Source: Lewinellaceae bacterium (lineage in GTDB: Bacteria > Bacteroidota > Bacteroidia > Chitinophagales > Saprospiraceae). Taken from it: DNA of 64,000 bases. A program made the translations under genes and the position numbers. The notes beneath the pieces are model-generated. The model saw nothing but the letters and a program-made list of their open reading frames with translations. It was not told the origin of the DNA and ran no database searches. Of this stretch, positions 1 through 7,739 are shown piece after piece. The stretch spans positions 992,001 through 1,056,000 of the forward strand of contig JACJYD010000001.1 of NCBI GenBank assembly GCA_020636275.1, read 5' to 3'. Every line of letters begins with the position of its first letter. The stretch's first letter is position 1.

Positions 1-2
1 AG

Positions 3-35
3 GCCGTGAAGGAAACTTTACAGGAACTTTCCTAA
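3..35 (+). CDS. possible C-terminal end of an upstream gene (partial)
   Basis: Frame 3 reads AVKETLQELS and then TAA at 33-35, which looks like the helical C-terminus of a protein that begins outside the window. Another frame is also open to a TAA at 44-46, so the assignment is weak. No function can be given. Confidence 0.3.
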   Translation, partial: AVKETLQELS

Positions 36-43
36 AGCGTTTA

Positions 44-102
44 TAAGTTGATGAGGGTGTGAGTTTTTGTCCTCTTTGAAAACTTATACCCTCATCAACT
101 TA
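44..102. repeat. long intergenic stem-loop upstream of clpS
   Basis: Arm TAAGTTGATGAGGGTGT (44-60) pairs with ATACCCTCATCAACTTA (86-102), with one G-T pair. Pairing continues inward for several more A-T, G-C and G-T pairs (61-68 with 78-85), leaving a loop of about nine bases. The structure ends 16 bases before the clpS ATG. There is no T-tract on its right side, so it is not an obvious terminator. Confidence 0.75.
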
Positions 103-118
103 AAAACTATGTAGCATC

Positions 119-415
119 ATGCTTCATAATACACCCTCGAAAAAACCGGAAGAACAGGAGATTGCGTTGGCGGAGGATGAGACCGACACCGGCGATCCTT
201 CTCAATTGGTCGTATACAACGACGACCACAATTCTTTTGATTGGGTGATCCAGTGCTTCATGGAAGTGCTCAACCATACCTTCGAACAGTCGGAACAACT
301 CGCCCTCATTATCCATTTCAAAGGGAAAGCTACGGTGAAGACGGCTCCTATGGAGGAGCTGAAACCCAAAAAAGACGCTTTGGTCGACCGCGGCCTCTCC
401 GCTGTGATCGAATAA
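119..415 (+). CDS. clpS: ATP-dependent Clp protease adaptor ClpS
   Basis: Adaptor that binds proteins with destabilising N-terminal residues and hands them to a ClpA/ClpC-type AAA+ unfoldase in the cytoplasm. The 98-residue protein has an acidic, disordered N-terminal stretch (about 28 residues). The ClpS core follows: VVYNDDHNSFDWVI, whose Asn/Asp/His cluster lines the N-degron pocket, a helix, and IIHFKGKATV carrying the second pocket histidine. Length is typical of the family. It lies 8 bp upstream of aat, the enzyme that creates N-degrons, and the two are probably cotranscribed. A long stem-loop precedes the start. Family assignment is firm; substrates are unknown. Confidence 0.95.
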   Translation: MLHNTPSKKPEEQEIALAEDETDTGDPSQLVVYNDDHNSFDWVIQCFMEVLNHTFEQSEQLALIIHFKGKATVKTAPMEELKPKKDALVDRGLSAVIE

Positions 416-423
416 AAGATTAA

Positions 424-1143
424 ATGCCTATTTTCTGGTTATCTGACGACTCCCTGGCCTTCCCCGATCCGGCCCTGGCCAATAAGAACGGTTTGCTGGC
501 CGTTGGTGGCGACCTGTCGCCGGAGCGCGTGTTGTTGGCTTACCAAATGGGTATTTTCCCCTGGTTCAACCCCGAAGACCACATCCTGTGGTGGTCGCCC
601 GATCCCCGTTTCGTCCTCTTTCCCGCCGAATTGAAGATCCAGCGGAGCATGCGGCCCTACCTCAATCAGGCCAAATTCCGGCTCACGTTCGATCAGCATT
701 TCGAAACCATTATGCGGCACTGCGGCGGAACCTCACGGCCCGGACAACAGGGAACCTGGATCTCCGATGAAATGGTCGAAAGTTATGTCCAATTGCACCG
801 ACTCGGCTATGCCCATTCTGTGGAAGTATGGGATGGAAATGAATTGGCAGGCGGGCTCTACGGCATTGCGCTGGGTAAGTGCTTCTTCGGCGAATCCATG
901 TTCACCAAAGTGAGCAACGCTTCCAAATACGGCTTTATCACCCTGGTTCGCCGCCTGGAAGAACTCGGTTACGCCATGGTCGATTGCCAGCAACAGACCC
1001 GTCACCTCGCCTCCCTTGGCGCCCGCCCGATCCCGCGGGAGAAATTTCTGGAATTCCTTCAGGATAACGTCGCTAACCCTACCCATCGCGGCAATTGGAG
1101 CCGTCTTTTAGATGAGGAACCCCCGTTCAGCCCGTCAAATTAA
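424..1143 (+). CDS. aat: leucyl/phenylalanyl-tRNA--protein transferase
   Basis: Transfers Leu or Phe from aminoacyl-tRNA to N-terminal Lys or Arg (and sometimes Met) of proteins, producing N-degrons recognised by ClpS. The 239-residue length fits the family. Diagnostic motifs are present: IFPWFNPEDHILWWSPDPR near residue 45, then GGLYGIALGKCFFGESMF near residue 143, which belong to the acyl-transferase (GNAT-like) fold. It follows clpS after 8 bp, so production and reading of the signal are coupled. Its stop codon overlaps by 4 bp the stop of the converging gene at 1140-2258. Confidence 0.96.
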   Translation: MPIFWLSDDSLAFPDPALANKNGLLAVGGDLSPERVLLAYQMGIFPWFNPEDHILWWSPDPRFVLFPAELKIQRSMRPYLNQAKFRLTFDQHFETIMRHCGGTSRPGQQGTWISDEMVESYVQLHRLGYAHSVEVWDGNELAGGLYGIALGKCFFGESMFTKVSNASKYGFITLVRRLEELGYAMVDCQQQTRHLASLGARPIPREKFLEFLQDNVANPTHRGNWSRLLDEEPPFSPSN

Positions 1144-2258
1144 TTTTGGACCAGGATCTTATCTATCCAGGGCATCCCATTCAGGTAGGTTTCCAACCAG
1201 TAGGCCCCGTTGGGTATCCCTTCCAGGGGAATGGTCCATTCCCGGCTGGTCGCCGGCTCGATTTCCCGGACCATCACTCCCCGGACATTCCACAGCCGCA
1301 AATAAGGAAGGTCGGTAACCCGGTCAGCCCGCACCCGGAGCCACTTGCCGGCCGGATTTGGGAAGGCCTCCAGCATTTCCAGCACGGGCGCCTCCGATAC
1401 CGGGTCGAGGGGCTGATACAATACCACCGAATCCGGGTTGAGCAGGATCGGATTGAGCAGCTCTTCGAATACATTTAAAAAAAGCAGGGATTCCACGTTT
1501 AGTTTGAAGGACCGGAATACCGTATCGCGCTGGATGTCGTCGATGACGATAAAGGAAACGGTGGCTACCAGGGTGGAGTCTTTGAAGAAGGCATTCTGGC
1601 CGCGCCCGGCTGCCGAGATCTGCATTCGCCCGGGTGCGGGCAACCGGTAGCCAAAGGCGTCGATACTGGTGGCAGTGACAAACATGAGGGCTGCTTCATC
1701 CGTATTGGGCGTAATTTCCACCGCCTCTTCGACGACCAGTTCGGGGTCGTAACTGAGTTCCATCGCTACGCCCAGGGCGCCCTGCTCGACGGGAACCGGT
1801 CCGGGATAGCGAACGCTGATAAATGCCTGAAACGGCTCGTTGACCTTGACCGAGTCTTTATCGTAGGTGATCAGGAATTCAGGCTGTGGGCAGGTAAAAC
1901 AGGGCAGGTTGTGCAACCAGGGGATGGGCATCGCCGTATCCTGCAACAGGTCGTAGTTGGCAATGATCGCATCCAGGTCCAGTGTATCGATGATCGCATC
2001 GCCGTTGGCGTTGATATAACCGCCGTTTACCCAGGGCGTCGTGGGCAGATTGTAATCCCAGGGGAAAAAAGGTTGTGCGAACCAACCCTCCGAAGCTCCC
2101 GGCCTCGGTTCTCCTTCTATGCCAAACGCAATGCCGATCGGCAACAGGTCGAGGTAGTTCGCCACTCCGTCGTTATTCGTATCCCCCGGATACATCACCT
2201 GACCCTGCATTGCATTTGCCAGGAGGGCCATTATGATCACAAACAAAAACCTTCTCAT
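1140..2258 (-). CDS. secreted cohesin/dockerin-like protein with T9SS sorting domain
   Basis: Predicted extracellular protein of 372 residues. Signal peptide about 1-19 (hydrophobic, ending MQGQ). Residues 22-110 hold two Ca-binding dockerin-like loops: DTNNDGVANYLDLLPIG and NANGDAIIDTLDLDAI. Residues about 135-270 resemble a cohesin-type beta-sandwich (GVAMELSYDPELV). The last 75 residues fit the type A T9SS C-terminal sorting domain: AFPNPAGKWLRV, a G-Y turn, and a final KILVQN. It is therefore probably exported by SprA/PorV and attached to or released from the surface. The cohesin reading is an inference from pattern only. It is divergent from the gene at 2342. Confidence 0.8.
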   Translation of the reverse strand: MRRFLFVIIMALLANAMQGQVMYPGDTNNDGVANYLDLLPIGIAFGIEGEPRPGASEGWFAQPFFPWDYNLPTTPWVNGGYINANGDAIIDTLDLDAIIANYDLLQDTAMPIPWLHNLPCFTCPQPEFLITYDKDSVKVNEPFQAFISVRYPGPVPVEQGALGVAMELSYDPELVVEEAVEITPNTDEAALMFVTATSIDAFGYRLPAPGRMQISAAGRGQNAFFKDSTLVATVSFIVIDDIQRDTVFRSFKLNVESLLFLNVFEELLNPILLNPDSVVLYQPLDPVSEAPVLEMLEAFPNPAGKWLRVRADRVTDLPYLRLWNVRGVMVREIEPATSREWTIPLEGIPNGAYWLETYLNGMPWIDKILVQN

Positions 2259-2341
2259 AAGATCCCATTTTTTCGCTCCCCACTGTCCCCTTCTCCCTCA
2301 TCTCGAATTTTTCCCTAATTTACGAAAAAAATCCCCTCCAC

Positions 2342-3775
2342 ATGCGGCAAAGCAAGCTTTTGGACCTCCTCCGCACCCTGAGCACCCGGCAGATCAGCCG
2401 CCTGGAGGAGTACCTGGCTTCGCCGTTTTTCAATAAGAATGAAGACCTGTTGGCGTTTTTCCGGTTTTTGAAAAATTATGCCCCCGATTTCGCGCATGCC
2501 GACCTGGAAAAATCCCACCTACTGAAAAAGGGCATGGCCGGCAAAAGAACGGATGCCAAACGCCTGGCCTACTGGATGAGCGATCTGCTCAAACTGACGG
2601 AAAATTTTCTGACGGCAGAGGTCCTTCTGGATGACGATCAGCTCACTAACCGGACCTTGCTGGAGATCTACTACGATAGGGGTTTGTACAAACATTACAA
2701 AGCCGTGCTGGAAAAAGCCGAGCGCCAACTGGCAGAATACCCATACCGCAATACCGAATTTTACCATTTGCAGTTTCAGCTGAAGCAATTGCAGTATGCG
2801 CACAGCGATCAAAGCCAACGGACCTTCAATCCGGACCTGCAGGAAGCGGCCAATACCCTGGATGTCTATTATCTGGTGGAAAAACTGCGCCTGGCTTGCG
2901 CCATGGTCAACCTGGTCCAGTTGCTCAATGTGGATTATGATCTGAGCTGGACGGAGGAAGTGCTAAACGCTCTGGAAAAAAGCCCGGACCTTCAAACGCC
3001 CGCCATCCGGGTGTACCTGGCAATGTATCAAATGTTGAAACACCCGGAGGCTCCGGCGAATTATTCGAAGGCCAAAGAGGCCTTGTGGGCGCATTCCGGC
3101 CAATTTGACAAAACCGAACTGGCGATACTTTCCGGCGCCCTGTTCAATTTCTGCAGCCGCCGCATCAACCGCTACAACGATCCTTTTTTTTGGAAAGAAT
3201 ATCTGGAGGTGGGGAAATTTCTTCTCCAGAAAGAATTGATCCTGGACGACGGACGCCTGTCGCCCTGGCTGTATAAAAACCTGGTTACGGCGGGCTTGCA
3301 ACTGGAGGACCTGGAGTGGACAGCCGATTTTATCCAATCCTACAAAGACCGCTTGCCGGAGTCTTACCAGGAGCCCCTTTACGAGTATAACCTGGCGCAT
3401 TACTACTACCATCTTCAGCGCTACGACGAAGCCCAGCATACCCTCCTGCAGGTGGAGTTCAGGGACGTATTTCTGGCTCTGAGCACGCGCAGCCTCCTGG
3501 TCAAGATCTTTTACGAAACCGACCAGATCGAGCTGCTCTTTTCCCACCTGGAGGCCTTCCGGGTGTATATGCTGCGCAACAAGCTTCTCCCGGCATCCAA
3601 CCGGAAGCAAGTGCAGCAATTTATCGATTTTACGCGCAAACTTGCCCGCATCGACAAGCCCGAGGCGGAAAAGCTCCCCGAACTGGAAGCGAAATTGCCC
3701 GACGCCAGTGAGGTGCTACACCGGGAATGGTTGTTGGAGAAAATTGGGGAGAAACGGGTAAAATTTAAGGTGTAG
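2342..3775 (+). CDS. helical-repeat protein, Saprospiraceae-type, paralogue of 11234-12760
   Basis: Function not recognised. The 477-residue protein has no signal peptide and no membrane segment, and is almost wholly alpha-helical in appearance with TPR-like hydrophobic spacing. The N-terminus (LLRTLSTRQISRLEEYLASP, then FFNKNEDLLAFF) and the following helical part resemble the N-terminus of the 508-residue protein at 11234-12760. Both read like large cytoplasmic solenoids. It overlaps the converging gene 3765-4715 by 11 bp. Start ATG 2342 is the first in frame after the divergent gene. Confidence 0.8.
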   Translation: MRQSKLLDLLRTLSTRQISRLEEYLASPFFNKNEDLLAFFRFLKNYAPDFAHADLEKSHLLKKGMAGKRTDAKRLAYWMSDLLKLTENFLTAEVLLDDDQLTNRTLLEIYYDRGLYKHYKAVLEKAERQLAEYPYRNTEFYHLQFQLKQLQYAHSDQSQRTFNPDLQEAANTLDVYYLVEKLRLACAMVNLVQLLNVDYDLSWTEEVLNALEKSPDLQTPAIRVYLAMYQMLKHPEAPANYSKAKEALWAHSGQFDKTELAILSGALFNFCSRRINRYNDPFFWKEYLEVGKFLLQKELILDDGRLSPWLYKNLVTAGLQLEDLEWTADFIQSYKDRLPESYQEPLYEYNLAHYYYHLQRYDEAQHTLLQVEFRDVFLALSTRSLLVKIFYETDQIELLFSHLEAFRVYMLRNKLLPASNRKQVQQFIDFTRKLARIDKPEAEKLPELEAKLPDASEVLHREWLLEKIGEKRVKFKV

Positions 3776-4715
3776 GCATCTGAATCACGATCTTCCCCCT
3801 CAAATGATGGCTCTCGCTGAGGGCCTGGGCTTCCGCTATCTGCTCCAGGGAAAAGATATGCTCCACATGGCTGCGCAATTGGTCGGCCTCCGCCATTTTT
3901 TTCAAGTCCCAAAGGTCGTCTTCCTCGACCTGGAGGAGAAACGTTTTGGATTTTTTGCGGCTGAAGCGGGTCAGGGCCATTTGCAGGTACTGCGAAGGGC
4001 TGGGCATGGTGGAAATAAAAATGCCCCGGGGCTGAAGAACGGGGATGGATTCGCGGAAATGGCGGTTTCCGATCGTGTCGAAGATCACGTCGTAGCGTGA
4101 AGGCAGTTTGGTATAGTCAGCCTGGGTATAGTCGATGGCCTCGTCGGCGCCGAGGTCGGTGACAAAATCCTGATTGTCGGGGCCGGCAATGGCGGTGACA
4201 TAGGCGCCGAGGAATTTGGCGATCTGAACGGCATAATGCCCCACGCCGCCTGCTGCTCCGTTGATCAGCACATCCATACCGGTTTGCAGGCCGCCCATAT
4301 CGCGCAAAGCCACCAGGGCCGTGAGGCCGGCGGTGGGGATGGCGGCAGCTTCGAGAAAGGACATGTTGTTGGGCAGGGTTGCCACGTTTTTAGCCGGTAC
4401 GGCGATGAGTTCGGCATAAGTGCCTTCGCCGCGCAGGGAGCTGACGGCTCCGAACACCCGGTCGCCAATTTCGTAATCGCCGACCTGGCTACCCACGGAG
4501 ACGACCTCACCGGAAAAGTCCTGTCCGAGAATGATGGGGAACTTCTTCCGCATGAACCAGCGAGCTACGCCCTTGCGGATCTTCCAGTCGATCGGGTTAA
4601 TGGCAAAAGCATGGATGCGGACGAGCAACTCGTCGTCCTCCGGTTCAGGATCGGGCACTTCGGCCAACTCCAGCACCTCTTTCGATCCGTATTGGCGGAT
4701 AACAATGGCTTTCAT
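3765..4715 (-). CDS. NADP-dependent quinone oxidoreductase-like MDR enzyme, zinc-free
   Basis: Member of the medium-chain dehydrogenase/reductase superfamily, quinone oxidoreductase branch, acting in the cytoplasm with NADPH. The 316 residues cover the GroES-like N-terminal fold (HAFAINPIDWKIRKG, GQDFSGEVVSVG) and the Rossmann domain with INGAAGGVGHYAVQIAKF near residue 150. The structural and catalytic zinc cysteines of alcohol dehydrogenases are absent, which fits the zinc-free branch. Substrate cannot be told. Two perfect stem-loops (4735-4765 and 4771-4809) lie just upstream of its start, between it and the divergent M23 gene. Confidence 0.9.
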   Translation of the reverse strand: MKAIVIRQYGSKEVLELAEVPDPEPEDDELLVRIHAFAINPIDWKIRKGVARWFMRKKFPIILGQDFSGEVVSVGSQVGDYEIGDRVFGAVSSLRGEGTYAELIAVPAKNVATLPNNMSFLEAAAIPTAGLTALVALRDMGGLQTGMDVLINGAAGGVGHYAVQIAKFLGAYVTAIAGPDNQDFVTDLGADEAIDYTQADYTKLPSRYDVIFDTIGNRHFRESIPVLQPRGIFISTMPSPSQYLQMALTRFSRKKSKTFLLQVEEDDLWDLKKMAEADQLRSHVEHIFSLEQIAEAQALSESHHLRGKIVIQMPTP

Positions 4716-4734
4716 GTTTTGCCTTTAGTTTTTC

Positions 4735-4765
4735 AATGGGGTGCAGGCTCAACCTGCACCCCATT
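4735..4765. repeat. perfect 13-bp stem-loop between divergent genes (first of two)
   Basis: AATGGGGTGCAGG (4735-4747) pairs with CCTGCACCCCATT (4753-4765) around the loop CTCAA. It lies 20 bp upstream of the MDR gene start on the minus strand. Confidence 0.85.
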
Positions 4766-4770
4766 TCATA

Positions 4771-4809
4771 GTTTGAACAATAATAGGGGTAAACTTTTAT
4801 TGTTCAAAC
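4771..4809. repeat. perfect 13-bp stem-loop between divergent genes (second of two)
   Basis: GTTTGAACAATAA (4771-4783) pairs with TTATTGTTCAAAC (4797-4809) around a 13-base loop. It follows the 4735-4765 stem-loop after 5 bases, has unrelated sequence, and lies 87 bp upstream of the M23 peptidase start. Confidence 0.85.
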
Positions 4810-4896
4810 GATTGTGGTGGATAAATTCATCAGATGGACAGATATATTAGCATTTTATGTAAAAATCTCCTTACTTGGGCCCCATAATCGAAGTTT

Positions 4897-6627
4897 ATGC
4901 GCTGGGTACTTCTTGTGGCGCTCTTCCTGGCAGGAGCAGCCTTTACATCCGTTGTTCACGTTCAACCCCCTTACCCCCAGGGATATTTCCGCTGGCCGGT
5001 CGACCACGCCCCGCGCCTTTCTGCTACTTTTGGCGAATTGCGGCCCAACCATTTTCATGCTGGCCTGGATATCCGGTCCCGGGCTCAACGGATCGGCGAT
5101 CCGCTCTATGCCGCCGCCGAAGGCTTCGTATCCCGGATCAAAGTCGAAGAAAGCGGCTACGGGAAGGCCCTCTATATTTCCCACCCCAACGGCTATACGA
5201 CCTTGTACGGCCATATGGACCGCTTTACGGAAGAAATTGAAAACTACGTCAAGGAGGAACAATACCGGCAACAGTGTTTCGAAGTAGACCTCTACCTCCC
5301 GCCGCAACTGTTTACCTTCCGCCAGGGACAGTACATCGGCAATATGGGCAACAGCGGCGCCTCGATGGGCCCCCACCTGCATTTCGAGGTCCGGGAAACC
5401 AGCACCGATAACGCCATCAACCCCCTGTTGTTCGGACTCCCGATCACCGACAATATGGCGCCGAAGATCTTCGCCCTCAGGCTCTTTCAGATGGATGGGC
5501 TGGGCGTATACGGCACTAAAACCCAGGTAGTCGATGTCGACCCGGGGCCGGACCATTACTTTACCGAACCGGAAACCCTGAGCGTCCAGACCCCTTTTGC
5601 GGCCTTTTCCCTCAATACCTTCGACATGCAGGATTCCCCCTCCAACCGGAACGGGATCTACTCCCTGGATATGCAAGTGGATGGGGAGCCATTTTACCAG
5701 TTCCGGCTTCAGGAAGTGCCCTTTGAAGATACCCGCTATGTCAATGCCCACATGGATTATGAGGACCAGGTTACAAGAAGGAGTTATTATCACCGGTGCT
5801 TTCGCCTTCCCGGCAACCGCTTGCAGATCTATCCCTTTGAAACCAACCACGGCATCGTCCCTCTCGAGCCGGGACAGGTGCGAACCGTTGAGATCCGGGT
5901 AGCCGATGCGCTGGACAACGAGTCGGTGCTCCGGTTCTGGGTGCGCCGGGAGGGCGAGATGGAACCGCCGCTGCCCGGTCCCTATCAGTATTACCTCTAT
6001 CAGGAGCGCGATAATCTCATCCAAACAGAAGATTGCTCGGTATTTATCCCACAAGGCACGATCTACGAGGACCTGCCCATGAACTTCCGGAAAACGCCTG
6101 CGGAGAAGGCTTCATATCTGTCGGATGTCTTTTATGTGCACGATTACCTCACGCCCGTTCACCAGTTCTACGTTCTTTCCCTTCGTGCCGCCAGGGAAAT
6201 AAAAGAGGCAGACAGGGCCAAAGCCTTCCTGGCCTACCTCAATCCCAGGGGTTCCATCCTGAACTGTGGCGGGGTGTGGCGGGGTGATTTTTTGACCGCG
6301 CCCGTCCGGGCCTTTGGCCCCTACGCCATCCTCGTCGATAAGACTCCGCCGACTGTTGCCCCGTCCTTTTTCCGGTACGACATGCGGGGAAAGAAGGGCA
6401 TGTCCTTCAAGATCAGCGACAATTTTTCCACCGCCCCCAATATGGACGAGTTGTACTTCTCCGCCACCGTCGACGGGAATTGGATCCTGATGGAATACGA
6501 CCGAAAATCGGGCCGCATCACTCACCGTTTCGATGAGCACATACCTTCCGGCAAACACCACCTGCGCCTGGAGGTCAGGGACGTGATGGGAAATTCTACG
6601 GTGTATGAGAAGAACTTTTTGCGGTAG
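4897..6627 (+). CDS. M23 family metallopeptidase (LytM-type), exported
   Basis: Predicted periplasmic zinc peptidase acting on peptidoglycan crosslinks. Residues 1-20 form a signal peptide (VLLVALFLAGAAFTSVVHV). The catalytic domain is at the N-terminal side, about residues 40-185, with zinc ligands in NHFHAGLDIRS and MGPHLHFEVRE and the substrate-groove segment YGHMDRF. The remaining 390 residues look like beta-rich repeats of unknown role, making the protein (576 residues) longer than a minimal LytM enzyme. All M23 zinc ligands appear present, so it should be active. It is transcribed alone, divergent from the MDR gene. Confidence 0.92.
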   Translation: MRWVLLVALFLAGAAFTSVVHVQPPYPQGYFRWPVDHAPRLSATFGELRPNHFHAGLDIRSRAQRIGDPLYAAAEGFVSRIKVEESGYGKALYISHPNGYTTLYGHMDRFTEEIENYVKEEQYRQQCFEVDLYLPPQLFTFRQGQYIGNMGNSGASMGPHLHFEVRETSTDNAINPLLFGLPITDNMAPKIFALRLFQMDGLGVYGTKTQVVDVDPGPDHYFTEPETLSVQTPFAAFSLNTFDMQDSPSNRNGIYSLDMQVDGEPFYQFRLQEVPFEDTRYVNAHMDYEDQVTRRSYYHRCFRLPGNRLQIYPFETNHGIVPLEPGQVRTVEIRVADALDNESVLRFWVRREGEMEPPLPGPYQYYLYQERDNLIQTEDCSVFIPQGTIYEDLPMNFRKTPAEKASYLSDVFYVHDYLTPVHQFYVLSLRAAREIKEADRAKAFLAYLNPRGSILNCGGVWRGDFLTAPVRAFGPYAILVDKTPPTVAPSFFRYDMRGKKGMSFKISDNFSTAPNMDELYFSATVDGNWILMEYDRKSGRITHRFDEHIPSGKHHLRLEVRDVMGNSTVYEKNFLR

Positions 6628-6714
6628 AATTTATTTATTGATACGAACGCGCGTTTGCGCGCTTGTAACAATAATTGTTTATTGGACCACCTAACGTCCG
6701 AAAAGTATTTTCAT

Positions 6715-7173
6715 ATGACACACTTAAAAGTTGGCGACAAAGCTCCTTCCTTCTCCGGCGTCAATGAAAAAGGCGAACCGGTAGCCCTGTCGGATTTCAA
6801 GGGAAAAAAACTGATCCTGTTCTTCTATCCACGTGCGAACACCCCCGGCTGTACGGCAGAAGCCTGCAGTTTGCGCGATCATTACGCCGAGTTGCGGGAA
6901 AAAGGATTCGAGATGCTGGGCGTGAGCCCGGACTCCGAAAAAGGCCAACAGAAATTTATCGATAACTACAACTTCCCTTTCCACCTTCTGGCGGACCAGG
7001 AGAAAGAAGTGCTGAAGAGTTATGGCGTCTGGGGCCTAAAGAAATTTATGGGCAAAGAGCATATGGGCGTGTTGCGTACGACCTTCGTCATCGACGAAAA
7101 CGGCGTGATCGAGCGGGTGTTTGACAAGGTCAACACCAAAGAACATGCCCAACAGGTTCTGGAAACTTATTGA
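6715..7173 (+). CDS. bcp: thioredoxin-dependent thiol peroxidase (Bcp/PrxQ)
   Basis: Reduces hydrogen peroxide and organic hydroperoxides with electrons from thioredoxin. The 152-residue protein has FYPRANTPGCTAEACSLRD: the peroxidatic Cys in the TPGCT motif and the resolving Cys five residues later, as in PrxQ/Bcp enzymes. I start at ATG 6715 (MTHLKVGDKAPSF), which gives the usual Bcp length (E. coli about 156). An in-frame ATG at 6655 would add 20 non-conserved residues. It ends 2 bp from the converging DUF3127 gene. Confidence 0.95.
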   Translation: MTHLKVGDKAPSFSGVNEKGEPVALSDFKGKKLILFFYPRANTPGCTAEACSLRDHYAELREKGFEMLGVSPDSEKGQQKFIDNYNFPFHLLADQEKEVLKSYGVWGLKKFMGKEHMGVLRTTFVIDENGVIERVFDKVNTKEHAQQVLETY

Positions 7174-7175
7174 TC

Positions 7176-7550
7176 TTAAAACGGCAGATCGTCGAACGAG
7201 CCTGCATCCCCGGGATCGTCGTTTGCTGAGGGGAAATCCCCTGTTCCGGTGCCGGCAGGAGGGGCGTCCGGGCTTTGAGCGGCAGATGGCTTCTCCAGGC
7301 GCCAGGCGTTGAGGTTGGTAAAATATTTTCCATTCCATTCCCGGCCGCGCAAGTCGAAATGAACCTTGATGAATTCGCCTTCCTCAAAGGCGTCTATTAA
7401 TGGGCAACGGTCCTGGACCAACTGGAATTTCACAGCTTGGGGGTAATTGCCGCTGTTGATCTCTATGACAAATTCGCGGGCTTGAAAGGTGCCGGTCTTG
7501 TTCTCGGTGTCGTACTTCTTGATGAGTTTGCCTTCAACTTCAAATGACAT
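7176..7550 (-). CDS. DUF3127 protein with SSB-like acidic C-terminal tip
   Basis: Family recognised as DUF3127, small OB-fold-like proteins of Bacteroidota; the cellular role is not established. The folded part covers residues 1-88 (EVEGKLIKKYDTENKTGTF, FDLRGREWNGKYFTNLNAW). A Pro/Gly/Asp-rich linker follows and the protein ends in GSFDDLPF. That ending closely resembles the DDIPF tip through which single-stranded-DNA-binding proteins recruit repair enzymes, so a DNA-metabolism role is an attractive inference. A consensus-like promoter lies at 7591-7621. Confidence 0.88.
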   Translation of the reverse strand: MSFEVEGKLIKKYDTENKTGTFQAREFVIEINSGNYPQAVKFQLVQDRCPLIDAFEEGEFIKVHFDLRGREWNGKYFTNLNAWRLEKPSAAQSPDAPPAGTGTGDFPSANDDPGDAGSFDDLPF

Positions 7551-7590
7551 GTCGGAATGGATTTATTTTGGCTGATGGATGTTTGCGCTG

Positions 7591-7621
7591 CAAAGGTAAA
7601 AAATGAACCGCATCCGTCCAA
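7591..7621 (-). promoter_or_regulatory. Bacteroidota-type promoter of the DUF3127 gene
   Basis: On the minus strand, TTG (-33 box, 7621-7619) is followed after 20 bases by TACCTTTG (-7 box, 7598-7591). This fits the TTG-N19/20-TAnnTTTG consensus. It lies 40 bp upstream of the start codon. Confidence 0.7.
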
Positions 7622-7739
7622 TCAGAACCAAAAACTTGGGGGCTCCCGAATTTTTACAGAGCTCTTTCGGGAAATCACCAAGCGAATTCAAAATCCAGTC
7701 TTTTCTTGAAATCCGGGATGTCTTCTGGTTTGATCCGGG

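Noticed and set aside
4735..4809. REP or MITE elements as explanation of the stem-loops
   Set aside because: The stems share no sequence with each other or with the other stem-loops in the window, and there are no target-site duplications that I can see.
4855..6054. Minus-strand open frame of 399 codons over the M23 peptidase
   Set aside because: The plus strand holds a signal peptide and a full zinc-ligand set; the minus reading has neither.
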